A stretch of DNA of 64,000 nt from Paraburkholderia sabiae (GCF_030412785.1 NZ_CP125295.1:4278001-4342000), one strand, 5' to 3'. Positions 1 to 10,493 are shown, numbered from the stretch's first letter. The notes: generated by a model from the letters alone, not told the origin. Translations and numbers: made by a program.

Positions 1-577
1 AGATGTAGATGCGAGGCGCCTGACTGTTCGTCCATAGACATGGCCGCGTGACCTTCCATACGGCCCGCGACGCCGCGCTTGGCCTGCTCGACGGCGGCGC
101 ACCTGAGGGCTCGTGGCAGGAACAGTCTGAACAGTATCGCGATGGTGATGATCATCAAGACGCCGCCCACGGCTTCCGCCGCAGCGAACGGCCAGCCGAT
201 CAGCGTACCCATCAGGATCGCCAGTTCCAGCACGAGGTTGCAGCGAACTGGAACGTGATCGACGAGGTGAAATCGGCGCCTTTGCGAATGGCCGAGCGCG
301 CCATCGCCACGGCAGCATAAGAGCACGATGACGACGCGGCTCCGAGAAGGCTGGCGAGCACGATGGAGCGCGGTGACGCATCCGGCAGCAGCTGCGACAT
401 CCGCTTGCGCGACACAACGTTTTCGATGGCGGCGGAGAGGAGGAAGCCCAGGCTCAGATCCCAGAATAGCTGCCAGCACATGACGACAGTCATCCATAAC
501 GCGTGGCCCGCATAGTCGAGAAGCGTCACGGTCCGGAACCGAGGGCGACGTTGTGTGGAAAATGGGGACTTCGTCAT
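1..577 (-). pseudogene. UPF0718/DUF318-type permease, frameshifted, runs off left edge
   Basis: Reads leftward from an ATG at 577 preceded by a strong AAGGAGG ribosome site. The first reading frame gives a membrane protein with an internal GAASSSCSYAAVA segment, which I recognise as the signature of the DUF318 (YraQ/ArsP-like) permease family, thought to export metalloid or organic compounds. Near 235-243 the frame breaks: the first frame reads into a stop at 212, while the next frame continues with NLVLELAILMG, a membrane segment, and a conserved RGVAGRMEGHAAM tail, open to base 1. Restoring one base would rejoin the two halves. Either a true one-base deletion or a sequencing error; the family call is from motif memory, the frame break is directly visible. 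Confidence 0.75.
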
Positions 578-921
578 GACGACCTCCTTGGCAAGGGAGA
601 GTGAGTTCGCGCGACGGGCGTGCCAGCCCGACCACTGCCCGCCTATCGCGACCAACTGTTGCGCAGCTTACGAATGTTGCAGCACACGAGCAGGAAAAAT
701 CCTCCTTGCGCCGCAGCCCGACGGCCGGGGGTAGCGCGCACCAATGACAGAAATGCGCACCCGTGCGCGGATTGCCGCTCGCAAGATCCTGACTTGCGCT
801 GACCGACGTGCTCATTCAGTCCGGTAAAATCACATTCCCTTTTTCGGCGGTCGCCGCGCACGGTTGTTGCTCTTGCAAAGGCGAAGGCACCTCGAAATAC
901 AGCGAAACCGGGAGACCGACC
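578..921. other. Intergenic region between divergent permease and hybrid kinase
   Basis: This 344-base gap separates the leftward permease from the rightward kinase. It carries the permease ribosome site at its left end. An upstream in-frame start for the kinase exists at 808, but the added 38 residues are not domain-like. No RNA gene, repeat or operator was recognised. Confidence 0.4.
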
Positions 922-3714
922 GTGACGGATCTGAACGACAAAGTGCAGCAACGGTTCGGCGTGGTGCCGAATTTTTTTCGTCTGACGCCAGAAAACCCCG
1001 AGGTCACAGCCAACCTCTGGGGCTTCGCCTGTTTCGGCTACCTGGATAATCCGCTGCCCTCACTTTTCAAGGAACGGCTGTTTGTCTGGCTGTCCCGGTT
1101 CTGCGAAGTGCGCTACTGCATCGTTCGGCACGTTGGTTTCCTGGTCGGCCTCGGGCGTGTCGCCGGCGACCCCGATTGTCCTCCCCAGTCGGTCGACGAA
1201 ATACTTCGCCTGCTACGACGACCCGTGCCACTGGCGGCGTCACTGGGAGCTTGCATTGAGCAATGTTCTTCCCTGAAAGAGCCCTTGCTTGACATGCCGC
1301 CACCTGACTCGGAGCTTGAATGGGCCATGTTTGGGTGCGCCACCCATCTGTTTTTGCGCACGCCCTCCGAGGCAGCCTCGATGGAAGCACTACGCCGCGC
1401 GCTCGGGCCGGCCCGCATGGAAAGTCTCCTGCTTCTGTTGACGTTTATCCGCACCGCGCACTTCTGGACCGAACTACATCCTGAGCTGAGCTTCGAGGAC
1501 GACGTCCGCGATCTGCTGGCCACTCACGAGGAACTGGGGCAATGCCTGCTGGACGATCCAGCATCCGCATCAGGCAGCACGAGCCAGCGCCTCGTTGCAG
1601 AGCTGGATTCACTGCGGCAGGAAAAACGGGAACTCGAGCGGGAAAGCCAGCGACGCCTTCAGAATGACCTCGCAGAAAGCCGGCTACTGCACGAGATCAG
1701 CAATGAACTCATCGGCGAAAACCAGGTTGATGTGCTTTACGGCAAGATTGTTGACGCTGCGGCGCGGCTCATGCGTGCGCCGTGTGCCAGCATGCGCGCC
1801 CTGCGGATACGAAGCGACGGCACCAGAGGACTCGACCTGCTTGGCCATCAAGGCTTTACGGAGGAAGCCTCGGTATTCTGGGACCGCGTTGAGATCGGGT
1901 CAGCAACACCGTACGCGGCTGCACTGGCTAAGGGCCATCGTATTGTGGTTCAAGACATTGAACAATGCGACTTTATGGCAGGCAGCGACGACATCGCGGT
2001 GTACCGGAAACTTGGTATCCGCGCACTTCAGACCACGCCGCTGACTTCCCGGGCAGGGACGATGGTTGGCACTATTTCGACATTCTGGCGCGAAGTACGC
2101 GAACCCTCGGAGCATGAACTTCAGACATTCGATATCCTCGCGCGCCAGGCCGCCGATCTGATCGAGCGGGCCCACGCGAACGAGGCGCTGCGCCTGAGCG
2201 AGAAGCGCCTGCTAACAATCATCGAGCAGTTGCCCGCCGGCGTCGGCGTGATGGATAAGACAGGCGCGTGGACGCTGCACAATTCGTGGATGGAGAAGTA
2301 TGTGCCTCTCGGGATTCCATCGAGTCAGGGTGACGGTGCATCGCACTGGCGGGCGTGGGACGAGCAGGGCAAACCGAGTACGCCGGATCACTGGCCGGGC
2401 CGGCGGGCGCTGGACGGTGAGACAGTGGTGCCAGGACTCGAGGTCGTCCATACAGACGACACGGGTCGGGAATTCTGGATGCGAGTCAGCGCCGCGCCAT
2501 TGAGCAACGATGCCGGCGACGTCATAGGGGCCTGTTGCGTCGTACAGGACACGACGCAACTGAAGCAGGCGGAACAGGCGCTCAAGGAAGCGGACCGTCG
2601 CAAGGACGAGTTTCTTGCGACACTCGCGCACGAGTTGCGCAACCCCATGGCGCCGATCCGCAGTGGTCTGGAAATTCTCCGTCTCACAGGATCCAGCAGC
2701 AAGTCTGCCGAAAATATCCACGGCATGCTGGAACGGCAGGTTAATCAGATGGTCCGTCTCGTTGACGATCTGCTGGAGGTTTCCCGGATCGCCGGCGGCA
2801 AGATCGAACTGCGTAGGGAGAATGTTGATCTGGCTGTCGTACTTCACAACGCCGTGGAGACAAGCCGCGCGCTCATCGATGCGGGTGGACACCAGCTCAC
2901 AATCAGCTTGCCCCACGAGTCACTGATGCTTCACGCGGATCCTGTGCGCATTGCACAGATCATCGCGAACCTGCTGAATAACGCGGCGAAATACACGGAT
3001 CACGGCGGCCAGATCTGGCTCAGTGCTCACCGGGACGGGACGCAAGCCATCGTGTCGGTACGGGACAATGGGATGGGAATTCCGGGCGCCATGCTGTCCC
3101 GGATATTCGATCTGTTCACGCAGGCGGAGCGCACCTACAGCCGCGCCCAGGGAGGACTGGGTATCGGACTCACGCTGGTGCGTACGCTCGCGGAAATGCA
3201 CGGTGGCAGCGTTGAAGCGCGAAGCGAAGGGCAAGGTAGAGGCAGTGAATTTCTCGTTCGATTGCCGGTAGCCCAACAGCCACGGGTTCCCGACAGCAGA
3301 GGTCAGGATGCGCGGCAAACAGACGGGTTAGCGGGACGTCGCATTCTTGTCGTCGATGACAATACGGATGCGGCTGACAGCCTGGGGATGTTGCTTGGAA
3401 TGTATGGTGCCGAGGTCCGCATTATGCGCGATGGACCGGCCGCGCTCGCCGCGCTCGACTCGTATCGCCCCGACGTGATGCTGTTGGACATCGGCATGCC
3501 GGGCATGGACGGGTACGAAGTTGCGCGTCGTACGCGCGAGAATCCTGAATTCGCCAGGGTGACGCTGATTGCCTTGAGCGGCTGGGGCCAGGAGGAGGAT
3601 CGGCGGCTGTCGAGAGAAGCCGGAATTGATCATCATCTCGTTAAACCCGTGGATGTGGCCGCACTCGAGCGGTTGCTGCAGCTAGAACCGAAGTCTGGGC
3701 GCAGGCTGGGCTAG
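922..3714 (+). CDS. Hybrid sensor histidine kinase with N-terminal AhpD-like region
   Basis: About 930 residues. The start is set at the GTG at 922, preceded by GGGAGA, because homology-like sequence begins there; an in-frame start at 808 is possible. Domain order: an all-helical N-terminal region (about 1-190) resembling carboxymuconolactone decarboxylase/AhpD, with YCIVRH at about 65-70 and another Cys at 61; a coiled coil; a GAF domain (about 250-400); a PAS domain with PAC tail (about 430-550); HisKA with phosphoacceptor His near residue 570 in AHELRNP; an HATPase domain with a glycine-rich GLGIGL box; and a C-terminal receiver with phosphoacceptor Asp near 856 in [11 protein letters not shown]. 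Likely a cytoplasmic phosphorelay sensor, since no membrane segment is seen. The signal is unknown; a redox or peroxide cue is only a guess from the N-terminal domain. No partner regulator is adjacent. Confidence 0.88.
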   Translation: MTDLNDKVQQRFGVVPNFFRLTPENPEVTANLWGFACFGYLDNPLPSLFKERLFVWLSRFCEVRYCIVRHVGFLVGLGRVAGDPDCPPQSVDEILRLLRRPVPLAASLGACIEQCSSLKEPLLDMPPPDSELEWAMFGCATHLFLRTPSEAASMEALRRALGPARMESLLLLLTFIRTAHFWTELHPELSFEDDVRDLLATHEELGQCLLDDPASASGSTSQRLVAELDSLRQEKRELERESQRRLQNDLAESRLLHEISNELIGENQVDVLYGKIVDAAARLMRAPCASMRALRIRSDGTRGLDLLGHQGFTEEASVFWDRVEIGSATPYAAALAKGHRIVVQDIEQCDFMAGSDDIAVYRKLGIRALQTTPLTSRAGTMVGTISTFWREVREPSEHELQTFDILARQAADLIERAHANEALRLSEKRLLTIIEQLPAGVGVMDKTGAWTLHNSWMEKYVPLGIPSSQGDGASHWRAWDEQGKPSTPDHWPGRRALDGETVVPGLEVVHTDDTGREFWMRVSAAPLSNDAGDVIGACCVVQDTTQLKQAEQALKEADRRKDEFLATLAHELRNPMAPIRSGLEILRLTGSSSKSAENIHGMLERQVNQMVRLVDDLLEVSRIAGGKIELRRENVDLAVVLHNAVETSRALIDAGGHQLTISLPHESLMLHADPVRIAQIIANLLNNAAKYTDHGGQIWLSAHRDGTQAIVSVRDNGMGIPGAMLSRIFDLFTQAERTYSRAQGGLGIGLTLVRTLAEMHGGSVEARSEGQGRGSEFLVRLPVAQQPRVPDSRGQDARQTDGLAGRRILVVDDNTDAADSLGMLLGMYGAEVRIMRDGPAALAALDSYRPDVMLLDIGMPGMDGYEVARRTRENPEFARVTLIALSGWGQEEDRRLSREAGIDHHLVKPVDVAALERLLQLEPKSGRRLG

Positions 3715-3734
3715 CAAACGACCGGGTACATTCG

Positions 3735-3872
3735 AGGCCGTGTGAAAACGCGCTGGCCACGAAACCTTTTCAAAAGTCGACCCTTCAGATCGACGCGTAT
3801 TGGCTTGGTAACGACTCGGGAAGGGTAAAGCGACACCCGAAAACCGAGTACTTTTGCGTTTTCACACGGCCT
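3735..3872. mobile_element. 138-bp element bounded by perfect 17-bp inverted repeats
   Basis: AGGCCGTGTGAAAACGC at 3735-3751 is matched exactly as its reverse complement at 3856-3872. The flanks are CATTCG on the left and GATTCG on the right, a near-match that looks like a target duplication. GGCCGTGTGAAAAC-type ends resemble those of some proteobacterial insertion sequences. There is no room for a transposase, so this is either a MITE or an internally deleted IS. The remainder of the 3715-4112 gap holds nothing I recognise. Confidence 0.6.
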
Positions 3873-4112
3873 GATTCGAAAGCTGTCGTACGCGAACGAT
3901 GCACTGAGAGGCGAGATGGGTCGTCGGTTTGGTGCGTTCTTCGTCTGTCGTGGGATCGCGAGGGCAACGAGTGGGTGCAGTCGGGCCATTTCCTGCCGTT
4001 CGTCGCATTCGTCATGCAGTTATTCGAACGGCCGCACAGCATCGTATTGGGGACCTTCGGACCTTACAATCGATTGTCTCTGCTGCTGGACGGCGTCACC
4101 ATTCAAAAAAGC

Positions 4113-7100
4113 TCATCGACCACGGCCGAGTACTAGCTTCTCCAGCAGGATCCCGGCGTCCACCGGCTTGGCCAGGTGATCGTCGAAGCCCGCGGCGATT
4201 GCTGCGTCGCGATCCTGCAGCGACGCGAGACCGCTGAGGGCAAGTGCGTAGACCCGTCGTCGGCCGCCCTCGCGTTCCCGAACGCTGCGGAGCAGCGCGT
4301 AACCGTCGATGCCGGGCATAGCCAGATCGCTCACCAGGATATCGAATGAACCGGCTTCGAGACAGGCCAGCGCCTCCTTCGTCCCGGATGCCGTCTGCAC
4401 CTGCGCGCCAAGGCCTCGCAGGAGATGGGCCAAGGCCTCCAGCGCCTGCCCGTCATCGTCAACGAGCAGCAGCGACAGGCCGTCCAGTGTGGCCGGCCTG
4501 TTCGAAGCAGGTGCCGTTGAGTCCGCCGCGGTCACAGCGCATTGCACCAGAGGCAGTCGCACGGTGAGGCGTGTACCGCAACCCTCACCCTCGCTGCTGG
4601 CCGCCACCGTGCCCGCGTGTGCCACGACCAGGTGCCTGACGATCGACAGCCCCAGTCCCAGTCCACCGTACCGGCGCGTGCGGCTCATGTCGGACTGCAC
4701 GAAACGGTCGAACAGATGCGGCAGGAGATCGGGGTTCACGCCGATGCCCGTGTCGGCGACCGAAAGTTCGATAAGCGAGCCCAGCCGCGTAAGTGCAACC
4801 TCGACACGGCCGCCGCCTGGAGTAAACTTCAGCGCGTTGCCGATCAGGTTAGACACCACTTGCTGGAGGCGGCGGGCGTCGCCACTGACGACGGCCTCGT
4901 CGTGCAGTCCGGAAGTGGCCAGTGTCATCTCCTTGATCGCCGCCGCCGGCCGGTGACCTTCTACAACGGCGCGCACGGTCGCGGCGAAGTCAACCGGCTG
5001 GGAGTCAAGCGCGAACCGGCCGGAGGTGATGCGCGAAACATCCAGCAGATCGTCGATGAGTTCTGCCTGCGACTCGCACTGACGCAGGATCGTCTCCGCC
5101 GCGCGCAATGCAGTTTTCCCGTCAGTGTGCAGGCCGCGTTCGCTGGCCGTTTTGAGCACCGCCGCCCAGCTGGCGATCACGTTAAGCGGCGCGCGCAGTT
5201 CGTGCGAGACGATGCCAAGGAAATTGTCCTTTGCATTGTTGGCTGTCTCAGCGTCATGCTGGGCGGTCTGCGCGCTGTCGACGGCACGTTTGAGCTCGTC
5301 GATGTCCTGCACGGCGAGCACAGCGCCGTCGATCCGGTCGTCAGTCGTCCGGTAGGCGCGCACGTTGACCAGCCACCAATGGCCCTCGGCGTCCTGGTAT
5401 TCGTGCTCCACCTCCGTCAGCCCCTGGACGGCGGATAGCACCATACGCTCCAGGTCACCCGCGGAGAACATCTGGCTTAGCTGCGCCATCGGCTGCCCGA
5501 CGCTGTCGTGCGGGAAGCCGAATAGCTGCTGGGCCTGCGGCGAGAAATGACGCAGGCGCAACTGTTTGTCGAGCAGTACCACCGGCAACGGTATGCCTTC
5601 GACCAGGTTGCTCAGGTCGTCGTTGGCACGGTCGAGTTGCTGGTTCCGCGTCCTGAGCTCATCATTGAGCGAGCCAAGTTCCTGGTTAGCCGACTCCAGC
5701 TCCTGCTTGGCCAGTAGCAACTCCTCGTTAGCGCTTTGCAGTTCCTCGTTGGTACTGAGCATCTCCTCATTCGCAGTGCGCAACTCCTCATTCGCGGATT
5801 CGAACTCGGCCACGACAGCTTTCAATTGTTTCTGCGTTGCCTCGAGTTCGTCAGACAGCGTCGTAACCGTGCGCTCCAGCTCCTGTAGGTGGCCCTGTCC
5901 CGAGTGCGGGTCGGAGTTCATCGTGGGCACCGTGGGCGATTCCAGGGGCAACGGCTGCAGCGTAACCAGAAAATGTGGCACCAGGTCTTCGGCGCCCACG
6001 GGCAGCACCTCAAGCGCATATCGCCTGTCGCCGAGCGGCACGCGTTCGCGCCGCACGGGCTGGCCCGTCCGCCTGGCTTCAATCAGCGCGGTGCGCACCG
6101 GCACGTTCAGCTCAGGACTCAGCAGGCGCGGCAGGGCTAGCGAAGCTTCGCCGCTTGCCGGCGCGACGAAGTCCGAAACATCGCCGCGAAACTGCACGAC
6201 ATCCCCCTTCTCATCGACGACGAAGCCAGGCGGCGCATAGCGCTCCAACGCCGTGCGGGTGGCCGCTTCGTTAACGGGATCCACGGGCTGCGTCCGGCGA
6301 GCGGGTGACGCGCCACCTTCGCTGGACCATGGCCGCAATGCATCAATCGGGAAGACCGCCTGCTGCCGCCTGGCAACCGGAATTTTTCGATAGAGGTGTG
6401 GCGCGCCGGCGTGCTCGAATCCGTCCGCACCCGATGCCGCCTCGGCGCGCCCGAGCAAGACGAAGCCGTCGGGGCGACAGGCGTAGTGCAACGCCTCCAG
6501 CGCGTGCTGCTGCGCCTCCTTGCGCAGGTAGATCAGGAGGTTCCGGCAGCTGATCAGGCCCATCCCGGAGAAAGGAGCGTGCGCCAGCACATTGTGCCGC
6601 GCGAACACACACATATCGCGAATCGACTTGCGCACAACGTAGCCACCGGATGTCGCGGCGAAAGTGCTCTCGCGGAAAGCCTCGGGCACGTCGTCGACCG
6701 AGCCTGAACTGTACCGGCCCGCGCGGGCGATCTCGATCGACGCCTCGTTGATGTCGGTGCCAAAGATCTGCACCCGGCGGTGCAGCGCTGCGCGATCGAG
6801 CGCGTCCTTCAGCAGGGTGGCGATAGTGTAGACCTCTTCGCCCGTCGAGCAGGCGGGCACCCAGACACGGATCGGATCGTCCTTGATTTCCAGCAGGGCC
6901 GGAATCACTGATTGGCGCAGCACGTTGACGAACTCGGCATCGCGGAAAAAAGCCGTCACGCCGATCAGGATGTCGTCCCGTAGCGCCGCAGCTTCTCGTG
7001 CATCGCTACGCAGTAATTGCAGGTAGGCGCCGACATCGCGGTCCTTCTGCAGCAGCACGCGACGGAAGAAGCGCCTACGGAGGTTCACGTCCTTGACGTA

Positions 7101-7775
7101 GCCGAGGTTGATGCCGGTCTTCTGCTGCACAACCGACAGCGCAACACCGAGCGCGTCGGCGTCGCCCGTCTGCGCATCGGCTACCTCGTCCCCGCGGACC
7201 GGATCGCCGAAGCGCCGGACCAGGCATCCGGCGATATCTTCCGGCGGCAGTACCTCGTCAACGAGGCCGGTGTCGATCGCGGCTGTTGGCATGCCCTGGT
7301 GACTGGCCGTCTGCGGCTTCTGCGCGATGACAAAGCCACCGGAGGCCTTCAGGTCCACCAGACCACCCGCTCCATCCTGGCCCGTGCCGGAAAGGATAAC
7401 TGCCGCGCCGTTCACGTCCGGGTCCTGCGCAAGCGAAGCCAGGCAGGCGTCGATCACCAAATTCGGGCCGGTCTGACGGCGGGTGAGGCGGAAGTGGCCG
7501 TCAAGCGCGATTACACCGGCGTTTTCCGGGAGTACGTAGACCCGGTCGTGCTCAATTTTGCGTAGATGGACCAGTTTCTCGACCGGCACGCGGGAACCTG
7601 GCTGAAGAATGTCAGCAAGCTGGCTTTCCCCGCCCGGATCAAGATGTGTGATTACGAGTACGGCAAAGCCCGATTCTTGTGGTAGCGCGGTGACGATCGT
7701 GCGTAGCTCGTTCAGGCTGCCCGCCGATCCCGCCAGCACGACCACCCGCAATAGCTCTGGTGGCAACGACCCCAT
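4113..7775 (-). CDS. CheB-CheR-PAS-histidine kinase-receiver fusion protein
   Basis: A 1220-residue chemotaxis-type fusion. The N-terminus is a CheB methylesterase domain (GSAGS, THLDPGG and LSGTGQDGAGG carry the Ser/His/Asp-type catalytic elements) without its usual receiver. Next comes a CheR methyltransferase domain (about 200-480, with VWVPACSTGEEVYT as the SAM site). A long coiled coil of repeated SANEEL/TNEEL heptads (about 650-730) follows, then a PAS domain, HisKA with His near 858 (SHELRAP), an HATPase domain, and a C-terminal receiver with Asp near 1150 (SDLAMPG). Such CheB/CheR kinases are known in proteobacteria and are thought to link methylation-type signalling to a phosphorelay. 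No chemoreceptor or cheA/cheW gene is nearby, so the input is unknown. Predicted cytoplasmic. Confidence 0.92.
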   Translation of the reverse strand: MGSLPPELLRVVVLAGSAGSLNELRTIVTALPQESGFAVLVITHLDPGGESQLADILQPGSRVPVEKLVHLRKIEHDRVYVLPENAGVIALDGHFRLTRRQTGPNLVIDACLASLAQDPDVNGAAVILSGTGQDGAGGLVDLKASGGFVIAQKPQTASHQGMPTAAIDTGLVDEVLPPEDIAGCLVRRFGDPVRGDEVADAQTGDADALGVALSVVQQKTGINLGYVKDVNLRRRFFRRVLLQKDRDVGAYLQLLRSDAREAAALRDDILIGVTAFFRDAEFVNVLRQSVIPALLEIKDDPIRVWVPACSTGEEVYTIATLLKDALDRAALHRRVQIFGTDINEASIEIARAGRYSSGSVDDVPEAFRESTFAATSGGYVVRKSIRDMCVFARHNVLAHAPFSGMGLISCRNLLIYLRKEAQQHALEALHYACRPDGFVLLGRAEAASGADGFEHAGAPHLYRKIPVARRQQAVFPIDALRPWSSEGGASPARRTQPVDPVNEAATRTALERYAPPGFVVDEKGDVVQFRGDVSDFVAPASGEASLALPRLLSPELNVPVRTALIEARRTGQPVRRERVPLGDRRYALEVLPVGAEDLVPHFLVTLQPLPLESPTVPTMNSDPHSGQGHLQELERTVTTLSDELEATQKQLKAVVAEFESANEELRTANEEMLSTNEELQSANEELLLAKQELESANQELGSLNDELRTRNQQLDRANDDLSNLVEGIPLPVVLLDKQLRLRHFSPQAQQLFGFPHDSVGQPMAQLSQMFSAGDLERMVLSAVQGLTEVEHEYQDAEGHWWLVNVRAYRTTDDRIDGAVLAVQDIDELKRAVDSAQTAQHDAETANNAKDNFLGIVSHELRAPLNVIASWAAVLKTASERGLHTDGKTALRAAETILRQCESQAELIDDLLDVSRITSGRFALDSQPVDFAATVRAVVEGHRPAAAIKEMTLATSGLHDEAVVSGDARRLQQVVSNLIGNALKFTPGGGRVEVALTRLGSLIELSVADTGIGVNPDLLPHLFDRFVQSDMSRTRRYGGLGLGLSIVRHLVVAHAGTVAASSEGEGCGTRLTVRLPLVQCAVTAADSTAPASNRPATLDGLSLLLVDDDGQALEALAHLLRGLGAQVQTASGTKEALACLEAGSFDILVSDLAMPGIDGYALLRSVREREGGRRRVYALALSGLASLQDRDAAIAAGFDDHLAKPVDAGILLEKLVLGRGR

Positions 7776-8099
7776 GGTCGCACTCCCGCTTGTTCTAATG
7801 GTGATATGGGCGGCAGTCTAACCTGTCGCGGAAGAACATGTGAGAGGGCGAGCAACGGCCGTGCCAATCGACTACGTACCGTTGGCATCGTCGCTAACTG
7901 GGTTTTCCACTTTGTGGCGATGGACAGGTGAGCAGCCGACCCGGGGTGTCTGACCGTTGGCTGATGGAACTCCGTCCGAGGTCGTCTGAGCCGTCCTTCA
8001 CGCCGTGTGTCCACTTACGCGTAGCACTTGTCCATTGGAGCCGCGCGCCAGCGGTTAAGATGAGACAAATTTGGAACGGAAACCCTTGTAGCGAAAAAC
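7776..8099. other. Divergent kinase intergenic region
   Basis: This 324-base gap must hold the promoters of the leftward CheB-CheR kinase and the rightward PAS kinase. No clear repeat, operator or RNA gene was recognised. The region just before 8100 is slightly A-rich and lacks a strong ribosome site. Confidence 0.3.
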
Positions 8100-9632
8100 A
8101 TGAGCAATTCGATGAGAAATCAACCCGCCACATATGGATCGGAACAGCAGTTCCGCATCCTTGTGCAGGGCGTAACCGACTATGCGATCTTCATGCTCTC
8201 TCCGACGGGAATCGTGACCAGCTGGAACGTGGGCGCACAGCGGATCAAGGGATACAGCGAGGCGGAGATCATCGGGCAGCATTTTTCGTGCTTCTACACC
8301 GACGAGGACCGGGCGGCGGGGTTACCCGCACAAATCCTGGCCACGGCAGCAAGAGACGGTCGCGCCGAGCGTGAAGGATGGCGCGTCCGGAGCGACGGCA
8401 CCCGGTTCTGGGCGCATGTGGTTGTCGATGCGATTCGTGACGAGACGGGAACCCTTCTCGGCTTTGCGAAAGTGACGCGCGACATCACGGAGCGCAGCGA
8501 GGCGGCGGCAGCACTTGAAAAGGCAAACGCCGCGCTGTTCCAGGCGCAGAAGATGGAAGCGATCGGGAGACTGACAGGCGGTGTCGCCCATGACTTCAAT
8601 AATCTGCTATCGGTACTGTCCAACGGTTTGCAGATTCTGGCAATGCAGTCAAGAACGCCGCTCGACATGAAGATGATCGAAGGCATGCGGCGCGCAGTTG
8701 AGCGCGGCGCCTCGCTCACGCAGCAGCTATTGTCGTTTGCGCGCCAACAGCCGTTGCAGGCACAGGTCTATGACCTCAATGCGCTGATCGGCGATTTCGA
8801 GCCGATGCTGAGGCGTGCCGGCAACCAGCAGATACATTGCGAACTCGCTTTGCACACACGCGAGACTTTTGCGCTTGTTGACGCTGCACGTTTCGAAGCT
8901 GCGCTGCTAAACCTTGTCGTCAACGCCGTCGACGCGATGCCGGAAGGCGGTGCGATAACCATAAAAACCGAGTTCGTCGAATCCCGCCTTCCGGTGACGG
9001 TGGCGCTCCCGGCAGGCAATTACGTTCGCATTTCGGTAGCGGACACTGGCTCGGGCATGTCGGAAGATGTGCTGGCGCAGGCGCTCGACCCCTTCTTCAC
9101 GACGAAGCCGGCTGGCAAGGGCACAGGCCTTGGGCTTAGCCAGGTGTACGGCTTTATCACGCAGTCTGGCGGCGATGTCGTTATCTCAAGCAAAGTCGGT
9201 AACGGTACGACAGTTGACCTGTACCTGCCGGCCTCCCAACCTGTTGGTGCCGTGCAGTTAGCCGCGTCAAAAAGGAAGGTCGAGACGGTGTTGCTCGTCG
9301 AGGATGAGCCCGACGTGCTGGCCGTTGCCACCGAGCTGTTTGTAAGCATCGGTTATGAAGTTGTGCCAGCCAGCGGCGCATCGGAGGCTGTCGACATACT
9401 CAGCCAGCGGCAGGACATCGGTGTGCTGTTCGCCGATATCACGATGCCACGCGGCATGAGCGGCATCGACCTCGCTTGCCAGGTCCGCGAGGCGCACCCC
9501 GGCATCAAGATCGTGCTGACGTCGGGCTATCCACAGGCCGCATTGCGCAACGAGCATGCGGTCCTCAGCGACTTTACCTTTGTTCACAAGCCGTATCGGC
9601 TCGCGGATCTTGCGAAGGCACTGCGCGCATGA
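8100..9632 (+). CDS. PAS hybrid sensor histidine kinase
   Basis: A 510-residue soluble kinase. It has one PAS domain (about 15-135, with a typical GIVTSWNVGAQRIKGY core and a PAC-like end), a short coiled coil, and a HisKA domain of the NtrB-like GGVAHDFNNLL type with phosphoacceptor His near 164. An HATPase domain follows (N box around VNAVDAMPEGG, glycine box GKGTGLGLS). The C-terminal receiver has Asp near 446 in FADITMPRG. Similar proteins often sense light or redox through PAS cofactors, but the NCRF-type flavin-binding motif of LOV domains is not seen. It is transcribed away from the preceding CheB-CheR kinase. The output partner is not encoded nearby. Confidence 0.9.
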   Translation: MSNSMRNQPATYGSEQQFRILVQGVTDYAIFMLSPTGIVTSWNVGAQRIKGYSEAEIIGQHFSCFYTDEDRAAGLPAQILATAARDGRAEREGWRVRSDGTRFWAHVVVDAIRDETGTLLGFAKVTRDITERSEAAAALEKANAALFQAQKMEAIGRLTGGVAHDFNNLLSVLSNGLQILAMQSRTPLDMKMIEGMRRAVERGASLTQQLLSFARQQPLQAQVYDLNALIGDFEPMLRRAGNQQIHCELALHTRETFALVDAARFEAALLNLVVNAVDAMPEGGAITIKTEFVESRLPVTVALPAGNYVRISVADTGSGMSEDVLAQALDPFFTTKPAGKGTGLGLSQVYGFITQSGGDVVISSKVGNGTTVDLYLPASQPVGAVQLAASKRKVETVLLVEDEPDVLAVATELFVSIGYEVVPASGASEAVDILSQRQDIGVLFADITMPRGMSGIDLACQVREAHPGIKIVLTSGYPQAALRNEHAVLSDFTFVHKPYRLADLAKALRA

Positions 9633-10026
9633 TGCCTCAGTGCTGCAGGGAGTCGGCGTTGTCGTTGCAGTTGCGGCAGAGCCGAGTCGTTCGAGTCATT
9701 CGTGCCACGCTTGAAACGATTCTGGCTGGCGAGGCTCTGCTTCGTGCACTTGTCTTTCAGGCAGACTAGGTGCGTCGCTGTGCGATGTTCGTCACGCAAA
9801 ATGGCAGTGCTTCAACCGGCGTCATCGGCATTCACAAGTTTGCGTCTGAGACAGCGGGTCTACCCAATAGTCGATGCCCGTGCAAAGCTGACCCGCCTGA
9901 GGCCGTCGGACCCACGGCATCGATTTTTGACGCGAGCCGTGCCTGAAGCTTGTCTTTCAATGACCTGATCGACCCCGGGAATGGCCATTGACCTTACGCG
10001 GACTGAATGGCTCCGCAGGGTCGAGT
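9633..10026. other. Gene-free stretch
   Basis: About 390 bases between the PAS kinase and the convergent SET-domain pseudogene. Only short overlapping open frames with no recognisable protein character are present. No repeat or hairpin terminator was identified by eye. Confidence 0.3.
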
Positions 10027-10493
10027 TCAGGCATCCGAAAAGTCGCATCCGGAATCCGCTGCGGCCGTGAGCATCGACCGACGGCAGGCGGGAGCACCGC
10101 AACGACATGCATAGTGGGCGCGGAGCTCGTCGGTGATCTCGCCATCGACGCTCAGCCCATAGTCAATAAACAGTCCTCGCCCGGCTGAATGTCGACGAGC
10201 GCATGGATGAAGACGCGCTGACGCGTCTCGATGGCCTCGCAGTTTGGCGCGCACGGGTGATTGATGAAGCGTGCGCTGTTGCCGCCACGGCTGCCGTCGA
10301 TCACGTGCCCATCCGACAGACCAAGGACAAACGTGTGGCCATCGTCGGCTCGCTGACGGGCATCCGCGCGTCGCCAGCTGGTCACCTCGCCCGTGTACTT
10401 GATGAGCCGCTCGCCTGCCGCGACAGGCAGCAGGGCAAACACGCCCTTGCCGTGTACCGGTAAGCGTCGTGAGGTGATACGCCGTCGTTGCAT
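10027..10493 (-). pseudogene. SET-domain protein, frameshifted
   Basis: From an ATG at 10493 (AAGGGA about 10 bases upstream) the frame encodes a SET lysine-methyltransferase-like protein: GKGVFALLPVAAGE at the start of the fold, and ARFINHPCAPNCE, matching the conserved N-H-S/P-C-x-P-N-C SAM-site motif. At about 10171-10178 the frame is lost and a stop follows at 10152. The neighbouring frame supplies the expected continuation, LFIDYGLSVDGE (the catalytic-tyrosine DY motif) and YACRCGAPACR (the post-SET cysteine cluster), to a stop at 10027. One missing base explains it (GAG-GA-CTG where GAG-GAN-CTG is expected). Bacterial SET proteins are known in Burkholderiaceae; their targets are mostly unknown. 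Confidence 0.8.
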
